Shown here piece after piece: positions 23,137 through 31,472 of a stretch of DNA of 35,192 bases (the stretch's first letter is position 1; each line of letters opens with the position of its first letter). The DNA is from Peptococcaceae bacterium. Lineage in GTDB: Bacteria > Bacillota > Dehalobacteriia > UBA7702. The notes below the pieces were generated by a model, which worked only from the letters and a program-made list of their open reading frames with translations, made no database searches and was not told the origin of the DNA. The stretch covers positions 1 through 35,192 of the forward strand of contig DXZC01000006.1 of NCBI GenBank assembly GCA_019415505.1, in the 5' to 3' direction. Both the position numbers and the translations under genes were made by a program.

Positions 23137-23697
23137 ATGGGATTTTTGGAGATTTTTTTAATTGGCGTGGGCTTGGCTATGGACGCTTTTGCCGTCGCCA
23201 TCTGTAAAGGTCTGGCCATGGACAGGATAAAGGTAAAAAACGCCCTGATTATTGGGGCCTACTTTGGCCTCTTCCAGGGGGCCATGCCCATTATCGGCTA
23301 CCTCCTGGGGGTACAATTTCAGGACAAAATTACCGCTATTGACCACTGGGTAGCCTTTGTGCTTTTGGCCCTGATTGGCGCTAATATGATTAGGGAATCC
23401 TTGAGCAAGGAGGAAGTAAAGCCAGACGCCTCTGTAGATTGGAAAACTATGTCAGTCTTAGCCATAGCCACCAGCATAGACGCTTTGGCCATTGGCGTAA
23501 CCTTCGCTTTTTTGCAGGTAAACATCATAGCTGCCGCCAGCGTAATAGCGGTAGTTACCTTTATTATCTCCCTTTTAGGGGTAAAAATCGGCAATATTTT
23601 CGGGGTTAAATATAAAGCCAAAGCCGAGTTTGTGGGCGGCGCTATTCTCATTATCCTGGGGTTGAAAATACTCCTGGAGCATATTGGCATATTATAA
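23137..23697 (+). CDS. mntP: Manganese efflux pump MntP
   Basis: A 186-residue inner-membrane Mn2+ exporter with six hydrophobic helices in two repeats. Each half carries the signature: GVGLAMDAFAVAICKG near the start and AIATSIDALAIGVTFAF near the middle, with the conserved Asp residues of the transport site. GAYFGLFQGAMPIIGYLLG and the C-terminal GGAILIILGLKILLEH are typical. Start ATG 23137 has AAAGGAG upstream; an upstream in-frame ATG at 23095 has no ribosome site and lies just after the terminator. Expression is governed by the yybP-ykoY riboswitch in front. Protects cells from manganese excess. Confidence 0.95.
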   Translation: MGFLEIFLIGVGLAMDAFAVAICKGLAMDRIKVKNALIIGAYFGLFQGAMPIIGYLLGVQFQDKITAIDHWVAFVLLALIGANMIRESLSKEEVKPDASVDWKTMSVLAIATSIDALAIGVTFAFLQVNIIAAASVIAVVTFIISLLGVKIGNIFGVKYKAKAEFVGGAILIILGLKILLEHIGIL

Positions 23698-23751
23698 TGT
23701 TTTAAAGATTTAAGGCGTATAGCTGTTTTAAAATTTCCCCAGGAACCTGCT

Positions 23752-23793
23752 AAGGCCCTCTGACTTAGAATATCTAAGCCAGAGGGCCTTTTC
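23752..23793. terminator. Bidirectional terminator between mntP and the aldo/keto reductase
   Basis: AAGGCCCTCTG-A-CTTAG pairs with CTAAG-C-CAGAGGGCCTT around AATAT (one internal mismatch) and ends in TTTT on the plus strand. It serves both convergent genes: 55 bp past the mntP stop and about 60 bp past the minus-strand reductase stop. Confidence 0.9.
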
Positions 23794-23851
23794 TCTACCT
23801 GTTATTTTACTGTTATAGCACTGTTATTTTGCCTTTAAATAACTGCGGCTT

Positions 23852-25030
23852 TTAAAATTTAGTAATATGCTTGGCCACCAAAGCGGCAACCTTGTAAACA
23901 GGGTTTTCCAAACGCTGGCGCGCCCGGCTGATTTCCTGAGGCACATCCAGACCCTGGGGGCAATGGCGGCGGCATTTACCACAGGACACGCAAGCCCCGG
24001 CGTTAGTGCGGCTCCGCCGCAGGGTAGTGGTCATAAAATACTCTTTTAAAGCCCGAAACCAACTGTCGGAATAACTGATATTATAGCATCTCAAGCAGTT
24101 GGGAATATCCACCCCCTGGGGACAGGGCATACAGTAGGAGCAACCGGTGCAGGTCACCTTGACTGAGGCGGCAATACATTGCTTAACCTCGTCATAAACA
24201 GCTAATTCATCGGAGCCAAGACAGTTGGCCGCCGCTACAGAGGCTTCCTTACAGTTTTCTTCCACCTGGGCTAAATCATTCATACCTGACAACACCAAGG
24301 TAACATCAGACTCGTTCCACAGCCAGCGCAAACCCCATTGGGCGGGGGTGCGCTGGGGCGTGGCCCCGGCAAAGATCGCCTTAGCGGTTGAGGGTAAATC
24401 CTCAGTGAGACGGCCGCCCCGCAAGGGCTCCATAATAAAAACAGGCAAACCCCTTTGGGCAGCGTAATTTAGCCCCTCCCGACCGGCTTGAGAGTATTCG
24501 TCCATATAATTAAATTGTATTTGGCAAAAATCCCAGTTATAAGCGTCAATTACTTCCTTAAAGCCCTGGGTACCGCCATGATAGGAAAAGCCTAAGTTCT
24601 TAATTATCCCCTGGCTTTTTAAGGATTCCAGCCACTCCTTAATCCCCAGCTCGCAGAGTCTTTCCCAGGATTTTACGTCATTAAGCATATGGAGAAGATA
24701 ATAATCCAGATAATCCGTGCGCAAGCGGCGCAATTCCTCTTGGAAAATTTTTTTCGCCTCCGCCAGGGTTTTCACTTGGTAATGGGGCAGCTTAGTGGCG
24801 ATAAAAACCTTGCTTCTGTAACCCTGGGCCAAAAAATTGCCCAAAAGCTCCTCGCTACCCCGGTAAACATAGGCTGTATCAAAATAATTTATGCCCAACT
24901 CCAGGCCCCGCAGCATCTCCTCCTCGGCCTTTGCTACGTCGAGCTTGCCGGCTTTTTTCGTATAGCGCAGGCAACCGTAACCTAAAACCGAGAGCTTATC
25001 GCCATTGCGCTGATTTATCCTATATTGCAT
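23852..25030 (-). CDS. Aldo/keto reductase with C-terminal 2[4Fe-4S] domain
   Basis: A 392-residue oxidoreductase. The N-terminal TIM barrel (about 1-280) has the aldo/keto reductase tetrad: Asp and Tyr in NYFDTAYVYRGSE, Lys in IATKLP, and His in DYYLLHML. The C-terminal part has two ferredoxin-like cluster motifs, CTGCSYCMPCPQGVDIP and CVSCGKCRRHCPQGLDVP. This AKR-ferredoxin form is widespread in anaerobic Clostridia and is thought to couple NAD(P)H or substrate to iron-sulfur electron carriers; its substrate is unknown. Last gene of a four-gene minus-strand operon, 31 bp after argH, with AAAGGAT before ATG 25030. Confidence 0.9.
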   Translation of the reverse strand: MQYRINQRNGDKLSVLGYGCLRYTKKAGKLDVAKAEEEMLRGLELGINYFDTAYVYRGSEELLGNFLAQGYRSKVFIATKLPHYQVKTLAEAKKIFQEELRRLRTDYLDYYLLHMLNDVKSWERLCELGIKEWLESLKSQGIIKNLGFSYHGGTQGFKEVIDAYNWDFCQIQFNYMDEYSQAGREGLNYAAQRGLPVFIMEPLRGGRLTEDLPSTAKAIFAGATPQRTPAQWGLRWLWNESDVTLVLSGMNDLAQVEENCKEASVAAANCLGSDELAVYDEVKQCIAASVKVTCTGCSYCMPCPQGVDIPNCLRCYNISYSDSWFRALKEYFMTTTLRRSRTNAGACVSCGKCRRHCPQGLDVPQEISRARQRLENPVYKVAALVAKHITKF

Positions 25031-25061
25031 AATATATCCTTTAGTCTCTATCCTTTGGTCT

Positions 25062-26453
25062 TTAATCAGCTTGTGCCATGGCCTGGGCTAAACGCTGGCG
25101 ACCCTGGGCAATAGCGGCCTTAGTCCGCTGGGGGGCCGGACCGCCCAGCACGTCCCGGCGCTTAACGCTGTTTTCTATTTTCACAAAGTCGTAAATATCC
25201 GCAGCAAAGACCGGCGAAAACTCCCGCCACTCCTCCAGAGTAAGTTCCTTGAGGGCCTTGGCGTTTTTTTCACAATAGAGCACCAGAGCGCCAACTATGG
25301 CATGGGCTTCCCGGAAGGGTACCCCCCGGTCAGCCAAATAATCCGCGGCGTCGGTGGCGTTTATAAAGCCGCCTTCCGCGTCGTCCCGCATACGCTCGGC
25401 ATTTATGCGCATAGTCGCTACCATGGGCTTAAATATTAGCAACGATTTTTTTACCGTATCCACAGCGTCGAACAAAGCCTCTTTGTCCTCCTGCATGTCC
25501 TTGTTATAAGCTAGGGGTATGCCCTTCATTACGGTGAGGAGGGCGATTAAATCACCGTAAACCCGGCCGGTTTTCCCCCGCACCAATTCAGCGGCGTCGG
25601 GGTTTTTCTTCTGGGGCATAATAGAGGAACCGGTGCTGTAGGCGTCGTCCATAGTAACGAAGGCAAATTCCCCCGAGCTCCAAAGGATTATTTCCTCAGC
25701 AAAACGGGAAAGATGCATCATAATCAGGGAGGCCCCGGCCAGGAACTCAATAATAAAGTCCCGGTCAGACACGCCGTCCAAAGAATTTTGGGATAAGGCC
25801 CCAAAACCCAACTGCTCCCGCACATAGCCGCGGTCCAGGGGGAACACTGTACCGGCTAAAGCGCCGGAGCCTAACACCATAACGTCTAAACGCTGTTTAC
25901 TATCCTGTAAACGCCCGATATCCCGTAAAAACATTTCAAAATAGGCCATTAAGTGGTGAGCGTAAGTAATGGGCTGGGCCTTTTGCAAATGGGTGTACCC
26001 CGGCATAATTGTTTCCGTATGCTGGTCCGCGATATCCAAGAGGGTGGCCGCGAAATCCTGGAGCAAGTCTAATATAGCGTCAGTCTCATGCTTTAAAAAC
26101 AGGCGGATATCCAAGGCCACCTGGTCATTGCGGCTTCTGGCGGTATGGAGTTTTTTCCCCACGTCACCAATTTTCGCAATGAGCATGGTTTCCACATTCA
26201 TGTGGATATCCTCGGCCTTAACGTCAAACTCCCCTTGGCCGTTTCTGATTTCCTCCCGGATTTCCGTCAAGCCCCGGCGAATTTCCGCCGCCTCCTCCCC
26301 AGTAATAATCCCCTGCTTGGCCAACATGGCGCTATGGGCCAGGGAACCGGCTATATCCTCCTCAAACAGGCGTTTATCAAAGCTAATAGAGGAATGAAAA
26401 TCCTCCATTAAACCATCGTTTTCTTTGGCAAATCTGCCGCCCCAAAGCTTCAT
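25062..26453 (-). CDS. argH: Argininosuccinate lyase
   Basis: Splits argininosuccinate into arginine and fumarate, the last step of arginine synthesis. It is 463 residues and full length. Family marks are the N-terminal LWGGRF, HTARSRNDQVALDIRL, PGYTHLQKAQPITYAHHLMAY (given here as PGYTHLQKAQP), and the fumarase/aspartase-superfamily signature GSSIMPQKKNPD with the catalytic serine. It begins three bases after the stop of the ArgA-like gene, so they are translationally coupled. The partner argG is not in the window. Start ATG 26453 has GAGGA upstream. Confidence 0.96.
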   Translation of the reverse strand: MKLWGGRFAKENDGLMEDFHSSISFDKRLFEEDIAGSLAHSAMLAKQGIITGEEAAEIRRGLTEIREEIRNGQGEFDVKAEDIHMNVETMLIAKIGDVGKKLHTARSRNDQVALDIRLFLKHETDAILDLLQDFAATLLDIADQHTETIMPGYTHLQKAQPITYAHHLMAYFEMFLRDIGRLQDSKQRLDVMVLGSGALAGTVFPLDRGYVREQLGFGALSQNSLDGVSDRDFIIEFLAGASLIMMHLSRFAEEIILWSSGEFAFVTMDDAYSTGSSIMPQKKNPDAAELVRGKTGRVYGDLIALLTVMKGIPLAYNKDMQEDKEALFDAVDTVKKSLLIFKPMVATMRINAERMRDDAEGGFINATDAADYLADRGVPFREAHAIVGALVLYCEKNAKALKELTLEEWREFSPVFAADIYDFVKIENSVKRRDVLGGPAPQRTKAAIAQGRQRLAQAMAQAD

Positions 26454-26456
26454 AAT

Positions 26457-26933
26457 TTATAGTTCCTCCTCAATTTTAAGATCCTTAATCACCGCTTTTT
26501 CATCGCAATCGGGAAATTTTGGGCAATCTATACAATCCCGCCACACCTTTTGCGGTAAAGCGTTGTGCTCTACAGCCCTAAACCCGCACTTTATAAAAAA
26601 ATCCTCCTGATAGGTTAAGGCAAATAACCGGGGTATACCTAAATCCCGGGCCTCGGACTCTAAAATTGACACTATTTGCCGGCCCGCGCCCTGGCGCAGA
26701 TAGGGTTTACGCACTGCCAGGGAACGCACCTCAGCCAAATCCTCCCAAAGTATGCGCAGAGCGCCAATAGCCACGATTTCCCGGTCCTCGTTTTCACCTA
26801 CCACATATTCGCGAATATCAGCATAAAGCCCCTGCCGGGGCCGGGCTAACATGAGCCCCTGGTTGGCATAAGCCATTACCAACTGGTAGATATTCTCCAC
26901 ATCGGCAATCCGGGCTTTTCTAAAGTTTATCAT
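26457..26933 (-). CDS. ArgA-like GNAT N-acetyltransferase (short N-acetylglutamate synthase type)
   Basis: A 158-residue GNAT enzyme. The acetyl-CoA loop is seen as VRKPYLRQGAGRQIV, preceded by the beta strand AEVRSLAV. The first strand FRKARIADVENIYQLV and closing FIKCGFRAVEHNALP-KVW are characteristic of ArgA-type N-acetyltransferases. A CIDCPKFPDCDE motif near the C-terminus is shared by clostridial members. With argH adjacent, acetylation of glutamate for arginine synthesis is the best guess. Start ATG 26933 has GGAGGAG upstream and overlaps the stop codon of the radical SAM gene (ATGA); the longer start at 26960 is not needed. Confidence 0.82.
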   Translation of the reverse strand: MINFRKARIADVENIYQLVMAYANQGLMLARPRQGLYADIREYVVGENEDREIVAIGALRILWEDLAEVRSLAVRKPYLRQGAGRQIVSILESEARDLGIPRLFALTYQEDFFIKCGFRAVEHNALPQKVWRDCIDCPKFPDCDEKAVIKDLKIEEEL

Positions 26934-28036
26934 TTCAGCTCCTCCGTTTCCTTGAGACATTTTTTAACCGCCGCCTCGGCCTGGAACAGGGCGCAGCCGC
27001 CGCTATGCTCCCCGCCCACCAGATGTTCCTGACGCAAACGAGCGAAAAAGGGCGATTCCAAAGCAGCCAATAAGGAAACCTGCTTCAAATTTCTATCGCC
27101 ATAGGGGGAAAAGGGACAAGCCTCAACCTGACCCTGGGGATTTATGTGGCAAAAGCCCCGCCCCGCCGCTAGGCAGCCGCCCATCTGTTCTTCATCGCCG
27201 GGAAAGGAAATAAAGACCATAGCGGGAAATTGGCGACGCAATTCCTCTTGCCGCCCCCTGAGCCCCTGGCGTTCCTCAGCTGTCAGCTCTTGGCTGGCGG
27301 TTCCCTGAGAGATAGCTACATATTCAATAAATAATACCGCCCGACACCCCTGTTGCCGCAGTTTTGCCATAAAATCAGCAGAGGTAACCTCGGCAAAATT
27401 TTCCCTGGTAACGGTGAGGGAAACGCCAAACAGGATTTTTTTCCCCCGCAACTGGGCGGCAGTGGTTAAGAGCTTTTGGGTAACCCCTGGGCCACGGCGC
27501 TCATCGGTCCGCTGGGCCCCGCCCTCCAGGCTGATAATAGGCACTAAATTGCGGTTTTTATCAAACAGGCTCAAGTACGACTGGTCGATTAAGGTGCCAT
27601 TGGTAAAGATGGGAAATACTACCTCATCCAGATTTGAGGCAGCTTTTATAACGCCGGGGCGCAGCAGAGGCTCGCCGCCGGCCAAGAGCATAATGCCAAT
27701 GCCCAATTCAGCGCCTTGCCTAAAGATATCAGACCATTGAGCGTCCGTCAAGATATCCGCCTCTTCATCGTCGTTGCACAGGCCGTTAGCTCGGGCGTAA
27801 CAGCCGCTGCAAAAAAGATTACAGGAGTTGGTTATACTGAGAATCAGGAAGCCGGGAATATGCTTGCCATTTTGGGCATAGCTTTGGCGGCGCTCCCGCA
27901 TAACCTTCATATTTTCACCGCATTTCAGTAAAAATTTAGTTTCCCGCGGATTTTTTAAGGTGGCTTTTAAAACGTCAGCCACCAGCTTTTCCATAGCTTT
28001 GGTGAGGTACTCTTGTAATTTTGCCTCTATTTTCAT
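26930..28036 (-). CDS. Radical SAM protein with SPASM-like C-terminal cysteines
   Basis: A 368-residue radical SAM enzyme. The cluster motif CNLFCSGC (Cys72, Cys76, Cys79) binds the 4Fe-4S that cleaves S-adenosylmethionine; AGGEPLLRPGV is the GGE motif, and the SLEGGAQRTDERRG stretch resembles the ribose-binding strand of the SPASM/twitch enzymes. Further cysteines occur in GGCLAAGRGFCHINPQGQVEACPF and GGCALF, compatible with an auxiliary cluster. An N-terminal helical extension of about 60 residues precedes the barrel. Start ATG 28036 has GAGGA upstream; an upstream GTG (28063) is less likely. First gene of the operon with the ArgA-like protein, argH and an aldo/keto reductase. No peptide substrate gene is evident. 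Confidence 0.85.
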   Translation of the reverse strand: MKIEAKLQEYLTKAMEKLVADVLKATLKNPRETKFLLKCGENMKVMRERRQSYAQNGKHIPGFLILSITNSCNLFCSGCYARANGLCNDDEEADILTDAQWSDIFRQGAELGIGIMLLAGGEPLLRPGVIKAASNLDEVVFPIFTNGTLIDQSYLSLFDKNRNLVPIISLEGGAQRTDERRGPGVTQKLLTTAAQLRGKKILFGVSLTVTRENFAEVTSADFMAKLRQQGCRAVLFIEYVAISQGTASQELTAEERQGLRGRQEELRRQFPAMVFISFPGDEEQMGGCLAAGRGFCHINPQGQVEACPFSPYGDRNLKQVSLLAALESPFFARLRQEHLVGGEHSGGCALFQAEAAVKKCLKETEELK

Positions 28037-28119
28037 AAATTCCTCTAACTTTCTTTTACACATCTATTAAACATTATACCAACATTTCCCCGGAAGAACA
28101 AGAAAAACCCGTTTAAACA

Positions 28120-28148
28120 TTGCCTTTTTTGCAAAGATATGAGATAAT
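28120..28148 (+). promoter_or_regulatory. Sigma-A promoter of the tmk cluster
   Basis: TTGCCT (28120-28125), 17 bp, GATAAT (28143-28148), about 37 bp before ATG 28186. It lies in the divergent gap with the radical SAM gene. Confidence 0.55.
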
Positions 28149-28185
28149 ATTATGAAGTATATTTAAAAAACAAAGGTAAAATACC

Positions 28186-28824
28186 ATGAGTAAACGCGGA
28201 CTTTTTTTGGTTTTTGAAGGCATAGACGGGGCTGGGAAATCCCGGCAAATGGATTATACGGCGGAATGGCTGGTGGCAAAAGGCCGCGCCGTTACTGTAA
28301 CCAGGGAACCAGGCGGCACCGCCATAGGGGCAAAGATTAGGTCTTTGCTTTTAGACCCCAATAATAAGAACCTAGACCCCCAAACGGAACTATTTCTTTA
28401 CGCCGCCGACCGGGCCCAGCATATACAGGAAATAATTATGCCTGACCTAAACAGGGGCAACATTGTCCTCTGCGACCGCTTTACCCTTTCCACTGTAGCT
28501 TACCAGGGCTATGGCCGGGGACTGGATAAAACCATGATTCAGGAGTTAAATCGCTTGGCCACCCAGGGCTTAGAGCCGGATCTCACCTTAGTTCTGGACC
28601 TTGAGCCCCAGCAGGCGCGAGAGAGAATCGCCTGCCACCGTTCTACCGCGCCCGACCGCTTGGAACAGGAGAAGGATAAATTTTTTCACCAGGTGCGCCA
28701 GGGTTATCTGGCTGCCGCCCAAAGCGATACAAAGGTGCGGTTAATCAGAGGCGGGGAGGAACCCCAGGCCGTATTCGCGCAAATTCAGCCCATACTGGAG
28801 GCCTTACTATGCACGCCGAATTAA
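28186..28824 (+). CDS. tmk: Thymidylate kinase
   Basis: Phosphorylates dTMP to dTDP. 212 residues, the standard length. It has the P-loop FEGIDGAGKSRQ, the TREPGGT motif, CDRFTLSTVAYQGYGRGL with the Asp-Arg of the DRY/H box, and a lid with DRLEQEKDKFFHQVRQGY. Its 3' end overlaps holB by 16 bases, the usual coupling in Gram-positive tmk-holB clusters. The yaaQ and yaaR genes that often sit between them in Bacillus are absent. It heads the cluster and is served by the promoter at 28120-28148. Confidence 0.96.
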   Translation: MSKRGLFLVFEGIDGAGKSRQMDYTAEWLVAKGRAVTVTREPGGTAIGAKIRSLLLDPNNKNLDPQTELFLYAADRAQHIQEIIMPDLNRGNIVLCDRFTLSTVAYQGYGRGLDKTMIQELNRLATQGLEPDLTLVLDLEPQQARERIACHRSTAPDRLEQEKDKFFHQVRQGYLAAAQSDTKVRLIRGGEEPQAVFAQIQPILEALLCTPN

Positions 28825-29669
28825 ACCGGGACTTACAGGAAAACAACATCAGCCACGCCTATATTTTTTACGGCGACCGGGACACTATTTTTCAGGCGGC
28901 TTTGGATTTTGCCTTGGCCTTGAACTGCCTCGCTCCCCAAGCTCAGCGCCCCTGCGGCCGTTGCCGTCCCTGTATTTTGGGGCAAAAGGAAAGCTTTAGC
29001 GATTTTATGGTTCTGCGGCCCGAAAAAACCAACTATGCGGTTAAACAAATACGGGAGCTGATAAAAAACGTGCAATTTACAGCCCAGGAAGGGCGCTATC
29101 GCGTTTTTCTGCTCCAGGATATAGATAAGCTTAACGATGTAAGCGCCAACGCCCTGTTAAAAACCTTGGAGGAACCGGCGGCCAACACAGTGTTTTTGCT
29201 GCTGTCGGATAATGCCGACAAAACCCTGGCTACCATTGAAAGCCGCTGCCGGATTATTCGCTGGCAGAGGGTGGAGCAATGCTCCACCGACCAGTTGGAC
29301 GCTGCCTATGAGCTGCTTACCACCTTACCGGGGAGCAGCCGGGAATATATTTTCCAACTGAGCCAAAACTATAGTAACGAAAAGGACAAAGCTAAGGCCA
29401 GGGAAAAACTCCGGGCTTTGGTGCAAGGTATAACTGAAATCTTGAGCCGCAACTATGGCAATAGGCGCTCCCCAGGGGAGGAATCGGCCTATTTATTAAA
29501 TAATCAACAATTTGGGGATGATGTTCTGCTGGAACTCTGGACCAGGGCTAACCAAGCCCTAGAGTATCTGGAATATCAGGTAACAACCCCGCTCATAGCT
29601 GAAAACCTGTTTTTAGCTATGCAAGAAAAACCCCAGGTTCCCACCGGGAACCGAGAAAGAAGAGGTTAG
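28809..29669 (+). CDS. holB: DNA polymerase III delta' subunit
   Basis: Clamp-loader subunit of 286 residues. The AAA+ fold is seen in SHAYIFYGD (the degenerate P-loop of delta', which does not bind ATP), the zinc module CGRCRPCILG, LLQDIDKLNDVSANALLKTLEEP and NADKTLATIESRCRIIRW, which contains the SRC arginine-finger motif. Slightly short for HolB, with a compact C-terminal collar domain. RBS TGGAGG lies inside tmk, and the reading frames overlap by 16 bases. The stop codon is one base before the ricT start. Confidence 0.92.
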   Translation: MHAELNRDLQENNISHAYIFYGDRDTIFQAALDFALALNCLAPQAQRPCGRCRPCILGQKESFSDFMVLRPEKTNYAVKQIRELIKNVQFTAQEGRYRVFLLQDIDKLNDVSANALLKTLEEPAANTVFLLLSDNADKTLATIESRCRIIRWQRVEQCSTDQLDAAYELLTTLPGSSREYIFQLSQNYSNEKDKAKAREKLRALVQGITEILSRNYGNRRSPGEESAYLLNNQQFGDDVLLELWTRANQALEYLEYQVTTPLIAENLFLAMQEKPQVPTGNRERRG

Positions 29670-29670
29670 C

Positions 29671-30393
29671 ATGGAAACTATTGTAGGAGTTCGCTTTAAA
29701 CAAGCGGGCAAAATCTATTATTTTAATCCTGGCCAACTGGATATAAAGTTAAAGGATAACGTCATTGTGGAAACAGCCAGGGGCTTAGAATTTGGTCAGG
29801 TGGTCATTGGACCGAGAGAGGTCAGCGAGGCTGAATTGGTGCAGCCCTTAAAAGACGTGATTCGCAAGGCCAGCCCCGAGGATGAGGTTCTCAACGAGGA
29901 AAACAAGGACAAGGAAAAAGAAGCCTTCCAAATTTGCCTGGAAAAAATTCGGGCCAATAATTTGGAAATGAAGCTAATTGATGTGGAATACACCTTTGAC
30001 GCCGGCAAAATAATTTTCTATTTTACCGCCGACGGCCGGGTGGACTTTCGGGAACTGGTTAAGGATTTAGCCAGCGTATTCCGGACCCGCATAGAATTAC
30101 GGCAAATAGGCGTAAGGGACGAGGCTAAAATGCTAGGCGGTATAGCCGCCTGCGGCAGAGTTCTCTGCTGCCATAGCGTGCTTGACGAATTTCACCCCGT
30201 CTCCATTAAAATGGCTAAGCACCAAAATCTCTCCCTTAACCCTGTAAAAATTTCCGGTATTTGCGGACGTCTGATGTGCTGTTTGAAGTACGAAAATGAC
30301 GACGAGGTAGTGCCGCCCACGAAAAAAGGCGAGGATGACGTCCCTGTGGAAGAAATACTCGCCGACGAGCTGGGCATAACAACGGAGGAATAA
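29671..30393 (+). CDS. ricT: PSP1-domain protein RicT/YaaT
   Basis: 240 residues with the PSP1 C-terminal domain. In Bacillus subtilis RicT forms an iron-sulfur complex with RicA and RicF that helps RNase Y mature mRNAs. Seen here: VGVRFKQAGKIYYFNPG at the start, FQICLEKI, GKIIFYFTADGRVDFRELVKDLA, RIELRQIGVRDEAKMLGGIAACGRVLCCHS and ISGICGRLMCCLKYE, with the paired cysteines that ligate the cluster. No ricA or ricF homologue is in the window. The acidic C-terminus is typical. Position between holB and yabA is the conserved one. Confidence 0.93.
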   Translation: METIVGVRFKQAGKIYYFNPGQLDIKLKDNVIVETARGLEFGQVVIGPREVSEAELVQPLKDVIRKASPEDEVLNEENKDKEKEAFQICLEKIRANNLEMKLIDVEYTFDAGKIIFYFTADGRVDFRELVKDLASVFRTRIELRQIGVRDEAKMLGGIAACGRVLCCHSVLDEFHPVSIKMAKHQNLSLNPVKISGICGRLMCCLKYENDDEVVPPTKKGEDDVPVEEILADELGITTEE

Positions 30394-30421
30394 CGCCAGC
30401 CTGTGGAAGGAGAATAGCAAT

Positions 30422-30742
30422 ATGCTGGAACTCGCCCTGTTAGAATTAGAAGAAAAGGTTAAATCAATGGCTGATGAGTTGGCCACAATCAGAAAATATG
30501 TGGTGCGCTTAGAGGAGGATAACCGGTCCCTCCAGGCCATAGTGCATAAAAAGAATACCGCCATTTCCGGCAAGGCCAACTTGCAGGCCCTGTTTGACGC
30601 TGGGTTCCATGTTTGCCCCAGCCACTATGGGGAACAGCGGGAGGAGGACTGCCTCTTTTGCGTGTCCTTTATGGAAAAGCAGCAACTGGAGGAAGACGCT
30701 CCAACTACCATGATTGACGAGGGGGAAGATGACCCTCAATAA
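30422..30742 (+). CDS. yabA: Initiation control protein YabA
   Basis: A small regulator of replication initiation: 106 residues, with an N-terminal leucine-rich coiled coil (about 1-45) for tetramer formation and a C-terminal zinc module HVCPSHYGEQREEDCLFC, having the Cys/His ligands seen in Bacillus YabA. YabA bridges DnaA and the DnaN clamp to limit re-initiation. RBS AAGGAG before ATG 30422. Its 3' end overlaps the trmN6 start by 14 bases. Identification relies on the zinc motif, the coil and the conserved place between ricT and trmN6. Confidence 0.88.
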   Translation: MLELALLELEEKVKSMADELATIRKYVVRLEEDNRSLQAIVHKKNTAISGKANLQALFDAGFHVCPSHYGEQREEDCLFCVSFMEKQQLEEDAPTTMIDEGEDDPQ

Positions 30743-31472
30743 AAACAAGCTGCGGCGGGATGATTTATTGTGGGGCAATTACCAACTGTACCAAGACCCC
30801 CAGGGCTTTTGTTTTTCCCTGGACGCGGTGCTATTGGCCTGTTTTTGCCCGGTTTATCCCCAGGCGAAAATTTTGGACGCGGCCACGGGAAACGGCGTGT
30901 TACCGCTCTTGCTTTTAGCTAGGGAGCCGGAGTTAAAGATAACAGGCATAGAGCTGCACCGGGAAACCGCGAAGCTGGCAGCCTTTAATATGGCGGTAAA
31001 TAAGGCGGCAATAACTATCCGCCAGGGGGACATGATGAATGCCGCCGCCCTCTTTCCCCGCCAAACCTTTGACCGGATTATTGCCAACCCGCCTTACTTT
31101 AAAAAAGGCAGCGCGCGGCTGGGGAAAAACCCGGCCAAAAACCTAGCCAAGGTGGAATTAGCCTGGAATACGCCGGAGTTTTTTCACCAATGCGGTAAAA
31201 TATTGCAGCCTGAGGGCGTCATAGCCACCTCCTACCCCAGTTGCCGCCATGACGAGGTGGAGGACGCGGCTTTACAGGCTGGTTTTCAGGAAACCCACCG
31301 GGCCTGGCTCAAGACCGCCCCCAACAGCGAGCCCTATTTAGTGTTGAGCCTTTGGCGGCAAGAACACCAGGCTAACGCCATCTGGGAGGACGTTATGCTC
31401 ATTTGCCAGAGCGACGGCAGCCCCAGCCCAACAGTACAAGCTATATTAAAGGAGAAAACATGGAGGTATTAG
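30729..31472 (+). CDS. trmN6: tRNA1(Val) adenine-37 N6-methyltransferase, TrmN6 (YabB)
   Basis: A 247-residue SAM-dependent methyltransferase. Motif I appears as ILDAATGNGVLPLLLLA, the acidic ribose-binding residue as GIELHRETA, and the catalytic NPPY as IIANPPYFKKGSAR, typical of N6-adenine enzymes. The N-terminal QLYQDPQGFCFSLDAVLLA stretch is specific to the TrmN6/YabB family. I favour ATG 30729 (GAGGGGG upstream, inside yabA); a TTG at 30714 is in the same frame. The last 13 bases overlap rsmI. The GIY-YIG gene yazA that often follows in Bacillus is missing. Confidence 0.9.
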   Translation: MTLNKNKLRRDDLLWGNYQLYQDPQGFCFSLDAVLLACFCPVYPQAKILDAATGNGVLPLLLLAREPELKITGIELHRETAKLAAFNMAVNKAAITIRQGDMMNAAALFPRQTFDRIIANPPYFKKGSARLGKNPAKNLAKVELAWNTPEFFHQCGKILQPEGVIATSYPSCRHDEVEDAALQAGFQETHRAWLKTAPNSEPYLVLSLWRQEHQANAIWEDVMLICQSDGSPSPTVQAILKEKTWRY

